64,000 bases of DNA from Pseudomonadota bacterium (GTDB taxonomy: Bacteria; Chloroflexota; UBA5177): assembly GCA_021324655.1 (NCBI GenBank), contig JAJPIP010000073.1:1-64000 (forward strand). Direction: 5' to 3'. Under the pieces are notes generated by a model. It saw only the letters and a list, made by a program, of their open reading frames with translations. It was not told the origin of the DNA and did no database searches. A program made the position numbers and the translations under genes. Every line of letters starts with the position of its first letter. Within the stretch, counting starts at the first letter, position 1. Below are positions 53,201 to 59,710 of this stretch, one piece after another.

Positions 53201-54340
53201 AACACCGACAGGGTTACACGAAGGACTCGTGCAATTAGGAGCGTTAGCTGTGTAGTCGGCGGCTGTGATCGTGATTGTGTTCTGGCCTGTCTGTAAAGCC
53301 TTGGTCACGTCATATGAGGTGACAGAGTCAAAGAAACCGGAGTTACTCTGCGCCGACTGCGAGAAGACTTGATTCCCGTTCACGACTACTGTCGCATAGT
53401 TATCCACGGCAACCTGGAGGGTCGCTGCCGTCGGAACCGCCTTGAGATTGAACACTTTGGTAAAGGAGTGCGGCTTGGAAATATCTCCCGCGCACCCCCC
53501 AGCCCAGATCCATGACGCCCCGGCGAGAGTGGTCCACGCGGGACTCGCGCACGTCGACATATCAGCGGCCTGCGCTGTGCCACCATCAACCGTCCAGGAT
53601 GAATCGGTAGCGATAGAAGTCGTGTCGGATGAACTAGTGGTGCTCGCGCCCAGCGACGCGGGAGAGTACGACGGAGTCGCGGCATAGACCTGTACGTTGT
53701 CGAGCAGATCGCCGCAGCGACAGGGATTCGCAGAATTGTTGGTGTAGTCCGGAGATCCGACGTCGGTGAACTGGATCTGAGTCATGCCCGATGTCGCGGT
53801 GACCGTATACGTGTACTCGGTCCACTGCAGTGCCGTTGTCTGCTCCAATGTTCCGTCTGCCTGAATAGGGGTCGGGGTCAGGTTAGCTCCACCCCAGCTA
53901 ACGTTCATTTGGTTGGCGACCAGTGGAGTATTCGGGCGGGGAGCAAACCAGAAATGCAATTGGTAGGTCTGACCCACAACGGTGCTGATTGTCTGGCAGA
54001 TGCCGATCGGACCATAGGAGTTCAACTCGGTGTACTGACTCCCTTGCGCGGCCGGTGTGCCGAGCCAACCGTTCCCTACCTCCATCTGGGTTACACCCAA
54101 TTGCGCGACGTCGGCGCAAACCGACCAGCCAGGTTCCGATCCGTCGGTCGCATTCGGCACGAAATGGGCGAGGTTGTCAGTGAAAGCAGGCTGCTCGAAG
54201 CTACCGTTCTGTACAAGGTTGACCGGCCCAGATGAGGTCACTGTCTGCGCATGCACAGGGCGCACCCCAACCATCGGTCCAACGCATGCAAGCGACGCGA
54301 GCACGACGATCATTAGGCTCCGCGCCAATACCGTTCTCAC
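50255..54340 (-). CDS. Large secreted multidomain metalloprotease
   Basis: A 1361-residue exported protein. A signal peptide (LARSLMIVVLASLACVGPMV, cleavage after VHAQ) is followed by a DUF642-like beta domain beginning NLVQNGSFEQPAF. Further carbohydrate-binding-like and Ig-like parts precede a Gly-rich repeat region at about residues 614-718 (unit GGLTFSAG). A bacterial Ig-like domain follows (DTNPPQGSVTVNGQTM). The catalytic metzincin motif HELGHNLGLFH is at 1064-1074 with a Met-turn SVMNY near 1090. A C-terminal PxKF-type domain (YPVKFQLQD to YAQFKLS) completes the protein. I chose the GTG at 54340, preceded by GAGAGGAG, because the signal peptide follows. It is controlled by a leader with a terminator. 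Matrix or surface protein degradation is a reasonable guess. Confidence 0.9.
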   Translation of the reverse strand: MRTVLARSLMIVVLASLACVGPMVGVRPVHAQTVTSSGPVNLVQNGSFEQPAFTDNLAHFVPNATDGSEPGWSVCADVAQLGVTQMEVGNGWLGTPAAQGSQYTELNSYGPIGICQTISTVVGQTYQLHFWFAPRPNTPLVANQMNVSWGGANLTPTPIQADGTLEQTTALQWTEYTYTVTATSGMTQIQFTDVGSPDYTNNSANPCRCGDLLDNVQVYAATPSYSPASLGASTTSSSDTTSIATDSSWTVDGGTAQAADMSTCASPAWTTLAGASWIWAGGCAGDISKPHSFTKVFNLKAVPTAATLQVAVDNYATVVVNGNQVFSQSAQSNSGFFDSVTSYDVTKALQTGQNTITITAADYTANAPNCTSPSCNPVGVAANLTLQSTPLYTNQGTSANPLTLYGTTDAGDTVNLFESNSCVGTSLGSATASASGNWSITLPNALASSDVAGGMHTYTVQASGANYSLSSCSAPLTLTVDRTSPTSSITYPAVYSDSDKASYLAGCAPVGVCGTASDPADPTTSVSSGVAAVFVSIYSLVSNKYFDGHGFNSATGVWLSARVTPSSTGGQANWNLALPQNADGSLPLGDGQYIAMSAAVDNAGNAEAQLADTMTNCGAGSGGLTFSAGGGLTFSAGGSGTSNTTCPASGGLTLSAGGGLTLSAGGGLTFSAGGGLTFSAGGGLTISAGGGCAGGGLTLSAGGGLTFSAGGGLTFSAGGSGSCNAETFQIDTNPPQGSVTVNGQTMSGAVNIDPASTVHIQFGEVMQQSTVSASSIVLSAGTPPTATGITPQCTASPTATASQCEVVNLSGLQPSTVYTLTINPSTAASPVTDLAGNPAVTTTFTFTTAASSPLTGTAAQDTDGDGIPNGWDGTTFTVGTTTINTGAWGFNQNHHDVCVVENYMAGTGSDGNYHDMHISQQANQDIVNAFANAPVTNPDGTTGIHLVIWEGPNYSAGLPAGYSGPYYGGQIPMTDPLGVIDQAGFEFGSLYPGTTQTYDSIRNQYFVPTGISQFCHYSIIARNIGNTRVSGSSRDIPSSDSVIALGTTSSGVGSLLEQQGTVMHELGHNLGLFHGGIDDINYKPNYLSVMNYSFQFSGVPGGTAPYGLDYSRSALPDLPKSMLNDSVGLGSGASGFGTVFFCPSLASPGTFVSQSVANAAGPINWGCNSSGPVSGTTSADINGDLDTAETLAGYNDWLNLRYTGGVIGEGASPPPPDITQVDVNPSASGGLDSASSIEPKAIVPFKFTGWLAPINSDTTGTVINTGKAGKTYPVKFQLQDSSNNYIGWLNAVTSITYSTMNCATGTSDAIDYSTTSTAGLHYDSTANQFVYNWQTPSAPNCYLLKVALSDGSTRYAQFKLS
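52187..52500 (-). repeat. Tandem 24-bp repeat encoding GGLTFSAG units
   Basis: In the metalloprotease gene about ten copies of a 24-bp unit run in tandem, with variants (GGLTLSAG, GGLTISAG) and interruptions by SGTSNT and GGCAGG stretches. The frame is kept. It lies within the Ig-like segment just before QIDTNPP, so it forms a flexible or beta-roll-like insert. Copy number may vary between strains. Confidence 0.85.
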
Positions 54341-54411
54341 TGATAGACTCCTCTCACCTCGTCCGTCATGTCGCTTGGCTCCGATTCCTGCTCGCGACAG
54401 TTGAAATACAC

Positions 54412-54439
54412 AAAAACCCGATCCATCACGGATCGGGTT
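54412..54439 (-). terminator. Intrinsic terminator in the metalloprotease leader
   Basis: A 10-bp perfect stem (54415-54424 with 54430-54439) with loop ATCAC, followed by a short T run in the leftward RNA (GGGTTTTTG). It sits 72 nt before the GTG start, in the 5' untranslated region, and would stop transcription before the gene unless antitermination occurs. Confidence 0.75.
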
Positions 54440-54545
54440 CACCAGTGGCTCGACACAGTCCAGGTGGCCAAATACAGACCGTGCGTCGGCGCCTTCCGTC
54501 CCTAGTAGCCCGCTCTCCCACTACTGCCGGCAGGCCACTAATGGG
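54412..54545 (-). ncRNA. Structured 5' leader of the metalloprotease gene, candidate riboswitch
   Basis: The 419-bp gap between the metalloprotease and the cNMP-binding gene holds this leader. The RNA segment AGTGGCC (54539-54533) can pair with GGCCAC (54469-54464), or partly with GCCACT (54449-54444) next to the terminator stem; the two pairings exclude each other. A GTAG...CTAC hairpin and a self-pairing TGCCGGCA lie between. It fits no riboswitch consensus I can recall. The ligand and exact fold are unknown. Confidence 0.45.
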
Positions 54546-54548
54546 CAT

Positions 54549-54578
54549 AGCCTAGTGGTCTCTTGACAATTAGTCAAG
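54549..54578. promoter_or_regulatory. Divergent promoter with palindromic operator
   Basis: A palindrome CTTGAC-AATTA-GTCAAG (54562-54578) contains TTGACA on the plus strand and TTGACT on the minus strand. On the minus strand it is the -35 of a promoter with -10 TAGGCT (54554-54549) and a 17-bp spacer, driving the metalloprotease leader. On the plus strand TTGACA has no good -10. A dimeric regulator bound here could control both directions. Confidence 0.5.
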
Positions 54579-54759
54579 ATGCGACCATGTGGTGACAAAA
54601 GTGTGGCCTCGTTTACAGTGCAATGGACAGACGCTCGGCTCCATGCTCTCGTGGGTGTGCGAGACCTTGGACGTCCACGTTTGACCGGCCGGTTAGAGCC
54701 TCGTACTGTTGATGTGTTCCGCTACGGCGTCATCCAACGATGGAGGAGGGGGTACGGGG

Positions 54760-55179
54760 ATGGCAACCAGCAAGATCGACGACCTCAAGCGGGTGCCTAT
54801 CTTTGCGCGGGTCTCACGCGCCGAGCTGGAGTCGCTGGCACGCAACACCGACGAGATCGACTTCCCGGCCGGGAAAACCCTCATCACTCAAGGGCGATCG
54901 AACGATACGTTCTTTGTCCTCCTGCAGGGTCAGGTCGAGGTCGCGGTGGACGGTAAGGTCATTTCCCATCTCGGCCCCGGCGATGTCTTCGGCGAGATCA
55001 GCATGCTCGACCGTGGCCCCGCGACGGCGACAGTCACGACGACCGCCCCCAGCGTCTTCCTCGTCATGAGCCACGCCCAATTTCGTGACGCCGTGAAGGC
55101 GCACGAGGATCTCGCACTGCGCGTGATCGCCGTCATGGCCGAGCGGTTGCGCGGGACGGAGCGGGCCGGCATCTCCTAG
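54760..55179 (+). CDS. Stand-alone cyclic-nucleotide-binding (cNMP) domain protein
   Basis: A 139-residue protein that is almost only a cNMP-binding domain: FARVSRAELESLARNTDEID, the TLITQGRSNDTFFVLLQGQV strand, and the phosphate cassette GDVFGEISMLDRGPATATV with Glu and Arg. There is no helix-turn-helix, so it is not a normal Crp regulator. It may act as a subunit or a buffer of cAMP/cGMP. I chose ATG 54760 in GGGGATGG; the open frame upstream adds 17 residues. It is the only gene here besides the cyclase that points to cyclic nucleotides. Confidence 0.85.
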   Translation: MATSKIDDLKRVPIFARVSRAELESLARNTDEIDFPAGKTLITQGRSNDTFFVLLQGQVEVAVDGKVISHLGPGDVFGEISMLDRGPATATVTTTAPSVFLVMSHAQFRDAVKAHEDLALRVIAVMAERLRGTERAGIS

Positions 55180-55233
55180 ATCCGGCGTTTCGTCCGCCCC
55201 GGCCACGCCGGCCGGCCGGTGCTACGCTGAGTC

Positions 55234-55734
55234 ATGTTGGCGCCGGCCACCCACCTCGTCGCCCGGTTCGTCGCGCAGGCCGAAGCCGTCGGCGCGCGCG
55301 TCATGATGGTGGCGGCGGGTGAGCTCGTCGGCGCGCTGGAGGATGCCGCCGAGGGCGCTCACGGGCTGGGTGTCACCACGGAGGTGCGCCGGCACTGGCC
55401 GCTGTCGCGCGCGATCGAGCGGCGGGGCGGGGAGTGGCCGGAGGTCGCCGTCTCACTCTCACCCCTCGGCATCGCCGCGGCCGGCTCGGTCGTCGTCGCC
55501 GAACGCACGTACCGCGACCGTCTCCTGTGCCTGCTCTGCGTGCGTCACATTGTGATCCTCCATCACGTCGATCTGGTGGAGGACACGGCAGCGGCGATGC
55601 CCTGGCTCGGCGCCCACCCTGAGCACCGCTACGTCACTTTCGTCACCGGCCCCAGCCGCACCTCGGACATCGAGCGCATCCTCTCCGTCGGCGTCCACGG
55701 TCCGCGTGAGCTGGTCATCCTGCTGACCGAGTGA
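55234..55734 (+). CDS. lutC: LUD-domain protein LutC/YkgG
   Basis: A 166-residue protein with the LUD fold, used with LutA and LutB for L-lactate oxidation. It ends with the conserved SRTSDIERILSVGVHGPREL motif, and a central YRDRLLCLLCVRHIVIL strand region is typical. It overlaps the LutB-LutA fusion by one base in a TGATG arrangement, so the two are translated together. The N-terminal part is shorter than in Bacillus LutC. Confidence 0.85.
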   Translation: MLAPATHLVARFVAQAEAVGARVMMVAAGELVGALEDAAEGAHGLGVTTEVRRHWPLSRAIERRGGEWPEVAVSLSPLGIAAAGSVVVAERTYRDRLLCLLCVRHIVILHHVDLVEDTAAAMPWLGAHPEHRYVTFVTGPSRTSDIERILSVGVHGPRELVILLTE

Positions 55735-57884
55735 TGGACATCCCGCCATTCGAGGAGCGCTACCAGGCGTCGATCGCCGACGCGCAATTGCGCCGCAACC
55801 TCGTCGCATTTCAGCGCCGCTGGGAGCAGCAGCGCACGCTGGATCTGGAGCGCTCGGACATCGACTTCGCGGCGGAACGGGACCACCTCGCCGAGGTCAA
55901 GAATGCCGTGGTCGCCGGCCTCCCGACGTACGTCGATCGCTTCACGGAGGCGCTCCAGACCGCCGGTGGAACGGTGCATCGTGCTGCCGACGCCGCCGAG
56001 GCGATCGGCATTGTCGTGCGGCTGGCGCGCGGGCGCGGCATTGATCGTGTCATCAAGTCCAAGTCCATGGTCAGCGAGGAGATCGGACTCAACGCCGGCC
56101 TGGAAGCGGCCGGCTTGCATGTCGTCGAAACCGACCTCGGCGAATGGCTGGTCCAGCTGGCCGGCGAGCGGCCGTCGCACATCATCGGGCCGGCGCTTCA
56201 CATGAATCGGTACCAGACGGCCGAGATCATCGCCCGCCAGGCCGGACAAGCCGTCAGCGGGGACGATATCGCGGCCCAGGTTGGTGTGGTGCGCGGTCTG
56301 TTGCGTGCCCAGTTTCTCGCCGGGCAGATGGGCATCTCGGGAGCCAACGTGCTGGTGGCCGATACCGGCACGATCGGGCTGGTCACCAACGAGGGGAACG
56401 CCGAGTTAGTCACCACCATTCCTCGCATCCACGTCGTGCTCGCCGGCGTCGAGAAGCTGGTCCCGACACTGGACGATGCCGCCGCCGTCATTCGCCTGCT
56501 GGTCCCGTCGGCAACCGGACAACTGGTCACCAGCTATGTGAGCTGGATTACGGGCCCGCCCGACCCCGACAGCGAGCTGCACGTCATCCTGCTCGACAAC
56601 GGCCGGACCCTGATGCGAGAGACGCCGCTCATCAACGAGGCGCTGCGCTGCATTCGCTGCGGCGCCTGCTCCAACATTTGTCCGTCGTACGGCGTCGTGG
56701 GCGGCCACGTGTTCGGGTATGTCTACAGCGGAGCGATTGGGTTGGTCAACACGCCATTCCACCATGGCCTCGAGGCCGACGCCGGACCGCAAAGTCTGTG
56801 TGTGCAGTGCAACGCCTGTCAGACGGTCTGTCCCGTCGATATCCCGCTGCCCGCCCAGATCCTCGACAATCGAGCGCGCGTGGCACGGGAGATCGGCCAC
56901 TCCCTCCCCGAACGCCTGGCCCTCGAGATCTGGTCGCGGCCGTCCGTCTTTCGCGCGCTGGCGCGTGCGACGTCGGTCGCGCAGCGTCCCTTTAAAGTAG
57001 GAGAGTTCCTGCGGCCGCCGCGCCTCGACGCACAGACCTCCTGGCGCCTGCCGCCGGCGCTCGCCGGCCGTCCCTTCCGCGATCGCGCCGTGCGCTCCGG
57101 ACCCGTCTCCGGCCCTCTCGGGAAGATCCTCGCCGGCATGCGCATCGCCTACTTCGTGCAGTGCCTCACCGACTGGCTGTATCCGGAGATGGGTGAGGCC
57201 ATCGTGGCAACCCTTCAGGCTTTAGGGGCCGAGGTGGTCTTCCCTCGCGTCCAGCACTGCTGCGGGTTGCCGGCGTCGGATGGCGGGGAGCCGGCGATGG
57301 CGCGGCGCATGGCGCGGCAGACGATTGCCGCGCTGGAAGGATTTGATTGGATCGTGAGTGGCGCCACCAGCTGTGTGATCGCCATCAAGGGCTACCCCGA
57401 CCTCTTCGAGGCCGGTCCCGGCTGGCACGAGCGGGCCCGCCAGGTGGCCTCTCACACCTATGACTTCACGACGTTTCTCCTGGAGATTGCACAGCTTCCC
57501 GCCGGCACGCTGGCGATGAGTGGCGAGGCGACGTACCACTACTTCTGCCAGTCATATAACGTCCTGGGCTTCCGGGAGGGACCGCTGCGCCTTCTCTCCG
57601 AGGTCTGCGGTCTGACGCTGACACCTCTTCCCGAGGCCAACTGGTGCTGCGGGTTCGGCGGCGTGGTGTCGTTCGAGCACCCCGAGCTGTCGGCCGGCAT
57701 TCTGGAGCGCAAGCTCCGCAACCTCGACGAGACCGGTGCATCCCTGTTGGTCACGGACAATCCCGGCTGCATCATGCAACTTCGGGGCGGCATCGCTGCC
57801 TCGCGCCGCCGCGTCCAGGTCAAGCACACAGCAGAGATCGTGGCCGAGCGCGTGCGCCGCCTGAGAGACGGTCAGCCGCGCTAA
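55734..57884 (+). CDS. LutB-LutA fusion: LUD / 4Fe-4S / CCG-domain oxidoreductase
   Basis: A 716-residue protein that joins two lactate-utilisation subunits. Residues ~1-290 are the LUD domain of LutB (SKSMVSEEIGLNAGLE). Two [4Fe-4S] sites follow: CIRCGACSNICPSYG and CVQCNACQTVCPVDI (about 303-370). Residues ~465-716 are LutA with two CCG repeats: VQHCCGLPASDGG and EANWCCGFGGVVSFEHPELS, plus the DNPGCIMQLRGG end. Bacillus makes LutA and LutB separately. The predicted role is electron transfer from lactate or a similar 2-hydroxy acid. The start could also be GTG 55731. Confidence 0.9.
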   Translation: MDIPPFEERYQASIADAQLRRNLVAFQRRWEQQRTLDLERSDIDFAAERDHLAEVKNAVVAGLPTYVDRFTEALQTAGGTVHRAADAAEAIGIVVRLARGRGIDRVIKSKSMVSEEIGLNAGLEAAGLHVVETDLGEWLVQLAGERPSHIIGPALHMNRYQTAEIIARQAGQAVSGDDIAAQVGVVRGLLRAQFLAGQMGISGANVLVADTGTIGLVTNEGNAELVTTIPRIHVVLAGVEKLVPTLDDAAAVIRLLVPSATGQLVTSYVSWITGPPDPDSELHVILLDNGRTLMRETPLINEALRCIRCGACSNICPSYGVVGGHVFGYVYSGAIGLVNTPFHHGLEADAGPQSLCVQCNACQTVCPVDIPLPAQILDNRARVAREIGHSLPERLALEIWSRPSVFRALARATSVAQRPFKVGEFLRPPRLDAQTSWRLPPALAGRPFRDRAVRSGPVSGPLGKILAGMRIAYFVQCLTDWLYPEMGEAIVATLQALGAEVVFPRVQHCCGLPASDGGEPAMARRMARQTIAALEGFDWIVSGATSCVIAIKGYPDLFEAGPGWHERARQVASHTYDFTTFLLEIAQLPAGTLAMSGEATYHYFCQSYNVLGFREGPLRLLSEVCGLTLTPLPEANWCCGFGGVVSFEHPELSAGILERKLRNLDETGASLLVTDNPGCIMQLRGGIAASRRRVQVKHTAEIVAERVRRLRDGQPR

Positions 57885-58423
57885 CTCTGTACCGGCACCT
57901 GGTCGCGGGTCTCCTCTTGGTTCAGCGCGTCCTCGACCTCCCCGAGCTGCACCTCGACAGTCTCCATCTCCTCCTCCAGCTTGCGGGCGTAGGACTCCAG
58001 ATCGTCCAGATCGATACACAGATGCCGGGCGATGGCGACGGTTGTGCGGCTGTTGCGGAGGACTTCGCTCATGACGCCTTCGATCAGCTGCTCGGCGCGC
58101 TGGTTGGTGACATAGTCGTGCTCGGCCATGGCGCGGTCGCGCTCCGCCTGCCGGTTCTGTGAGAGCAACAGCACCGGACCGGTGTAGGCGGCCTGCACGC
58201 TAAAGAGCAGGTTCAGAAGGATGAAGGGATAGGGATCCCAACGGCCGAAAAAGGCCAGGAGATTGAGGAGCACCCAGGCCGACACGGCGAGTGTCTGGAC
58301 GATGAGGAAGCGCCAGGATCCGATCTCGGTCGCCGCCCGATCGGCCAGCCGTTCGCCGAAGGTGCGCTCCTCATGAAAGCGGAGCGTCACCGGGTGTTGC
58401 GGATTCTCGTCCGGCTCTTGCAT
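57881..58423 (-). CDS. DUF1003-family membrane protein
   Basis: A 180-residue protein with two close spans (SWRFLIVQTLAVSAWVLLNL and PFILLNLLFSVQAAYTGPVL) and a soluble helical C-terminus with EHDYVTNQRAEQLIEGV. The N-terminal ERTFGERLADRAATEIGSW is typical of DUF1003 (YeeA-like) proteins. The function is unknown. It ends 4 bp inside the convergent LutBA gene and begins 54 bp before the GH5-like stop. Confidence 0.88.
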   Translation of the reverse strand: MQEPDENPQHPVTLRFHEERTFGERLADRAATEIGSWRFLIVQTLAVSAWVLLNLLAFFGRWDPYPFILLNLLFSVQAAYTGPVLLLSQNRQAERDRAMAEHDYVTNQRAEQLIEGVMSEVLRNSRTTVAIARHLCIDLDDLESYARKLEEEMETVEVQLGEVEDALNQEETRDQVPVQS

Positions 58424-58476
58424 AGCACCTCAATGGGTCGCAAGGCAATTGTCGTGCCACCGTCGCGAACGAGTCG

Positions 58477-59703
58477 TCACTGTGGGGTCGCGATGCGTTC
58501 GAGATAGCTCCGGTAGGCGGCGGCGTACGCCGGCCGCGGATCGGTATAGTACGCCTCGGGGTCGACGCGGAGGTCCACCCGACCGGCTCCCTGAGGGCCC
58601 AGTCGCTCCGCCAGTCCCCCGCCGCGGAGCTCGCGGGCGAACGACCGAACGCGGTCCGCTGCCGGTTTGGCAGTTCCGTCGGCGCGGAATAGTCCGAAGT
58701 ACCGCTCACGGTGTGCGCGGTCGAACGGCGGGCGATCGTCGAGCGCGGGCACATAGTCGGCGTAGTCCCAGAGGAGGCCGCCCAGCGCTCCCACCTGCCA
58801 GAGCCGATCCAGCACGGCGGCGATATAGGCAGCCCCTTCCTCTTCCCCGGCCAGATAGGTCCGCATGGGGCGGCCCAGAAAGTCATCGTCGATCCAGCGG
58901 CCCGACTCTCCCGGCCCTACCGTCGCGACCCCGAACTCCTGCATCAGACACGGCTTGCCGCCGAGCTGGGCGGTCAAGACGGTGACAAAGGGAGCGATCT
59001 CGGGATCCAGCGTGGTGCGCGCGATGTCAGAGTACTGCGGATAGCCGTGCATGCTCAGGTACGTGAGAGACGGAGCGATCGCCGGAATGGTCAGCCCACG
59101 CGTGGTCAGCGAGATGGGATGCGCGCCATACGTGACGGTTGGCGTGGTGAGAGCGTCGGCGAGCGTGACGGTCCACCGCCGGCCGTCCGCCGGATTGGCC
59201 GGCCCGCGGACCTGATCGATCTCGTTGGCCAGATCCCAACCGGCCAGTGCCGGGTGGCCGGCGACGGCCCGTGAGGCCACCCGGGCAAAGAGAGACTCGC
59301 CCTGCAGCAGTCCCGGATCGGCGTAGAGATCACCAACGCGCCGGCGCACCACCTGTCCACCGGTGAACTGCCGCGCCGTCGATTCCTCCGGCTGGTTGCT
59401 ATAGACCCATCGCGGCCACCACATGGCATCGCTCATGTTGCCCACGAGGAGCGTGGGGTAGGCACGCAAGCCGTGACGCTGAGCGATGTCCAGAACCCTG
59501 CGGAGGTTCTCCAGCTGCGCGGCGACAACCGTATCCGGTTCCGGCTGAAAGTCTTCCCAGAGCAGGAAAAACCGCACGTAGGCGAGTCCGAGGTCGGCAA
59601 TGCGAGCAAAGTCGTCCTCAACCTCCGCCGCATCGAACTCCTTCCACCAGTACATGGCTGTCCGGCGCGGCCAGTAGTTGACGCCAAGCTGAAATTCCGC
59701 CAT
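58477..59703 (-). CDS. TIM-barrel glycoside hydrolase (GH5/mannanase-like)
   Basis: A 408-residue protein of the (beta/alpha)8 type. The N-terminus has FQLGVNYWPRRTAMYWWKEF and the barrel strand YVRFFLLWEDFQPEPD. The acid/base site is WDLANEIDQVRG, and the nucleophile site is CLMQEFGVATVG. These fit clan GH-A enzymes acting on beta-mannan or beta-glucan, but also on glycosides with other linkages; the substrate is uncertain. There is no signal peptide, so it works in the cytoplasm. It lies 7 bp after the FAD/FeS oxidase stop on the same strand, probably co-transcribed. Confidence 0.8.
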   Translation of the reverse strand: MAEFQLGVNYWPRRTAMYWWKEFDAAEVEDDFARIADLGLAYVRFFLLWEDFQPEPDTVVAAQLENLRRVLDIAQRHGLRAYPTLLVGNMSDAMWWPRWVYSNQPEESTARQFTGGQVVRRRVGDLYADPGLLQGESLFARVASRAVAGHPALAGWDLANEIDQVRGPANPADGRRWTVTLADALTTPTVTYGAHPISLTTRGLTIPAIAPSLTYLSMHGYPQYSDIARTTLDPEIAPFVTVLTAQLGGKPCLMQEFGVATVGPGESGRWIDDDFLGRPMRTYLAGEEEGAAYIAAVLDRLWQVGALGGLLWDYADYVPALDDRPPFDRAHRERYFGLFRADGTAKPAADRVRSFARELRGGGLAERLGPQGAGRVDLRVDPEAYYTDPRPAYAAAYRSYLERIATPQ

Positions 59704-59710
59704 CGTCCCG

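Noticed and set aside
54412-54545. Metalloprotease leader considered as a c-di-GMP (GEMM) or guanidine riboswitch
   Set aside because: The conserved core residues of those families are not found, so it is left unnamed.
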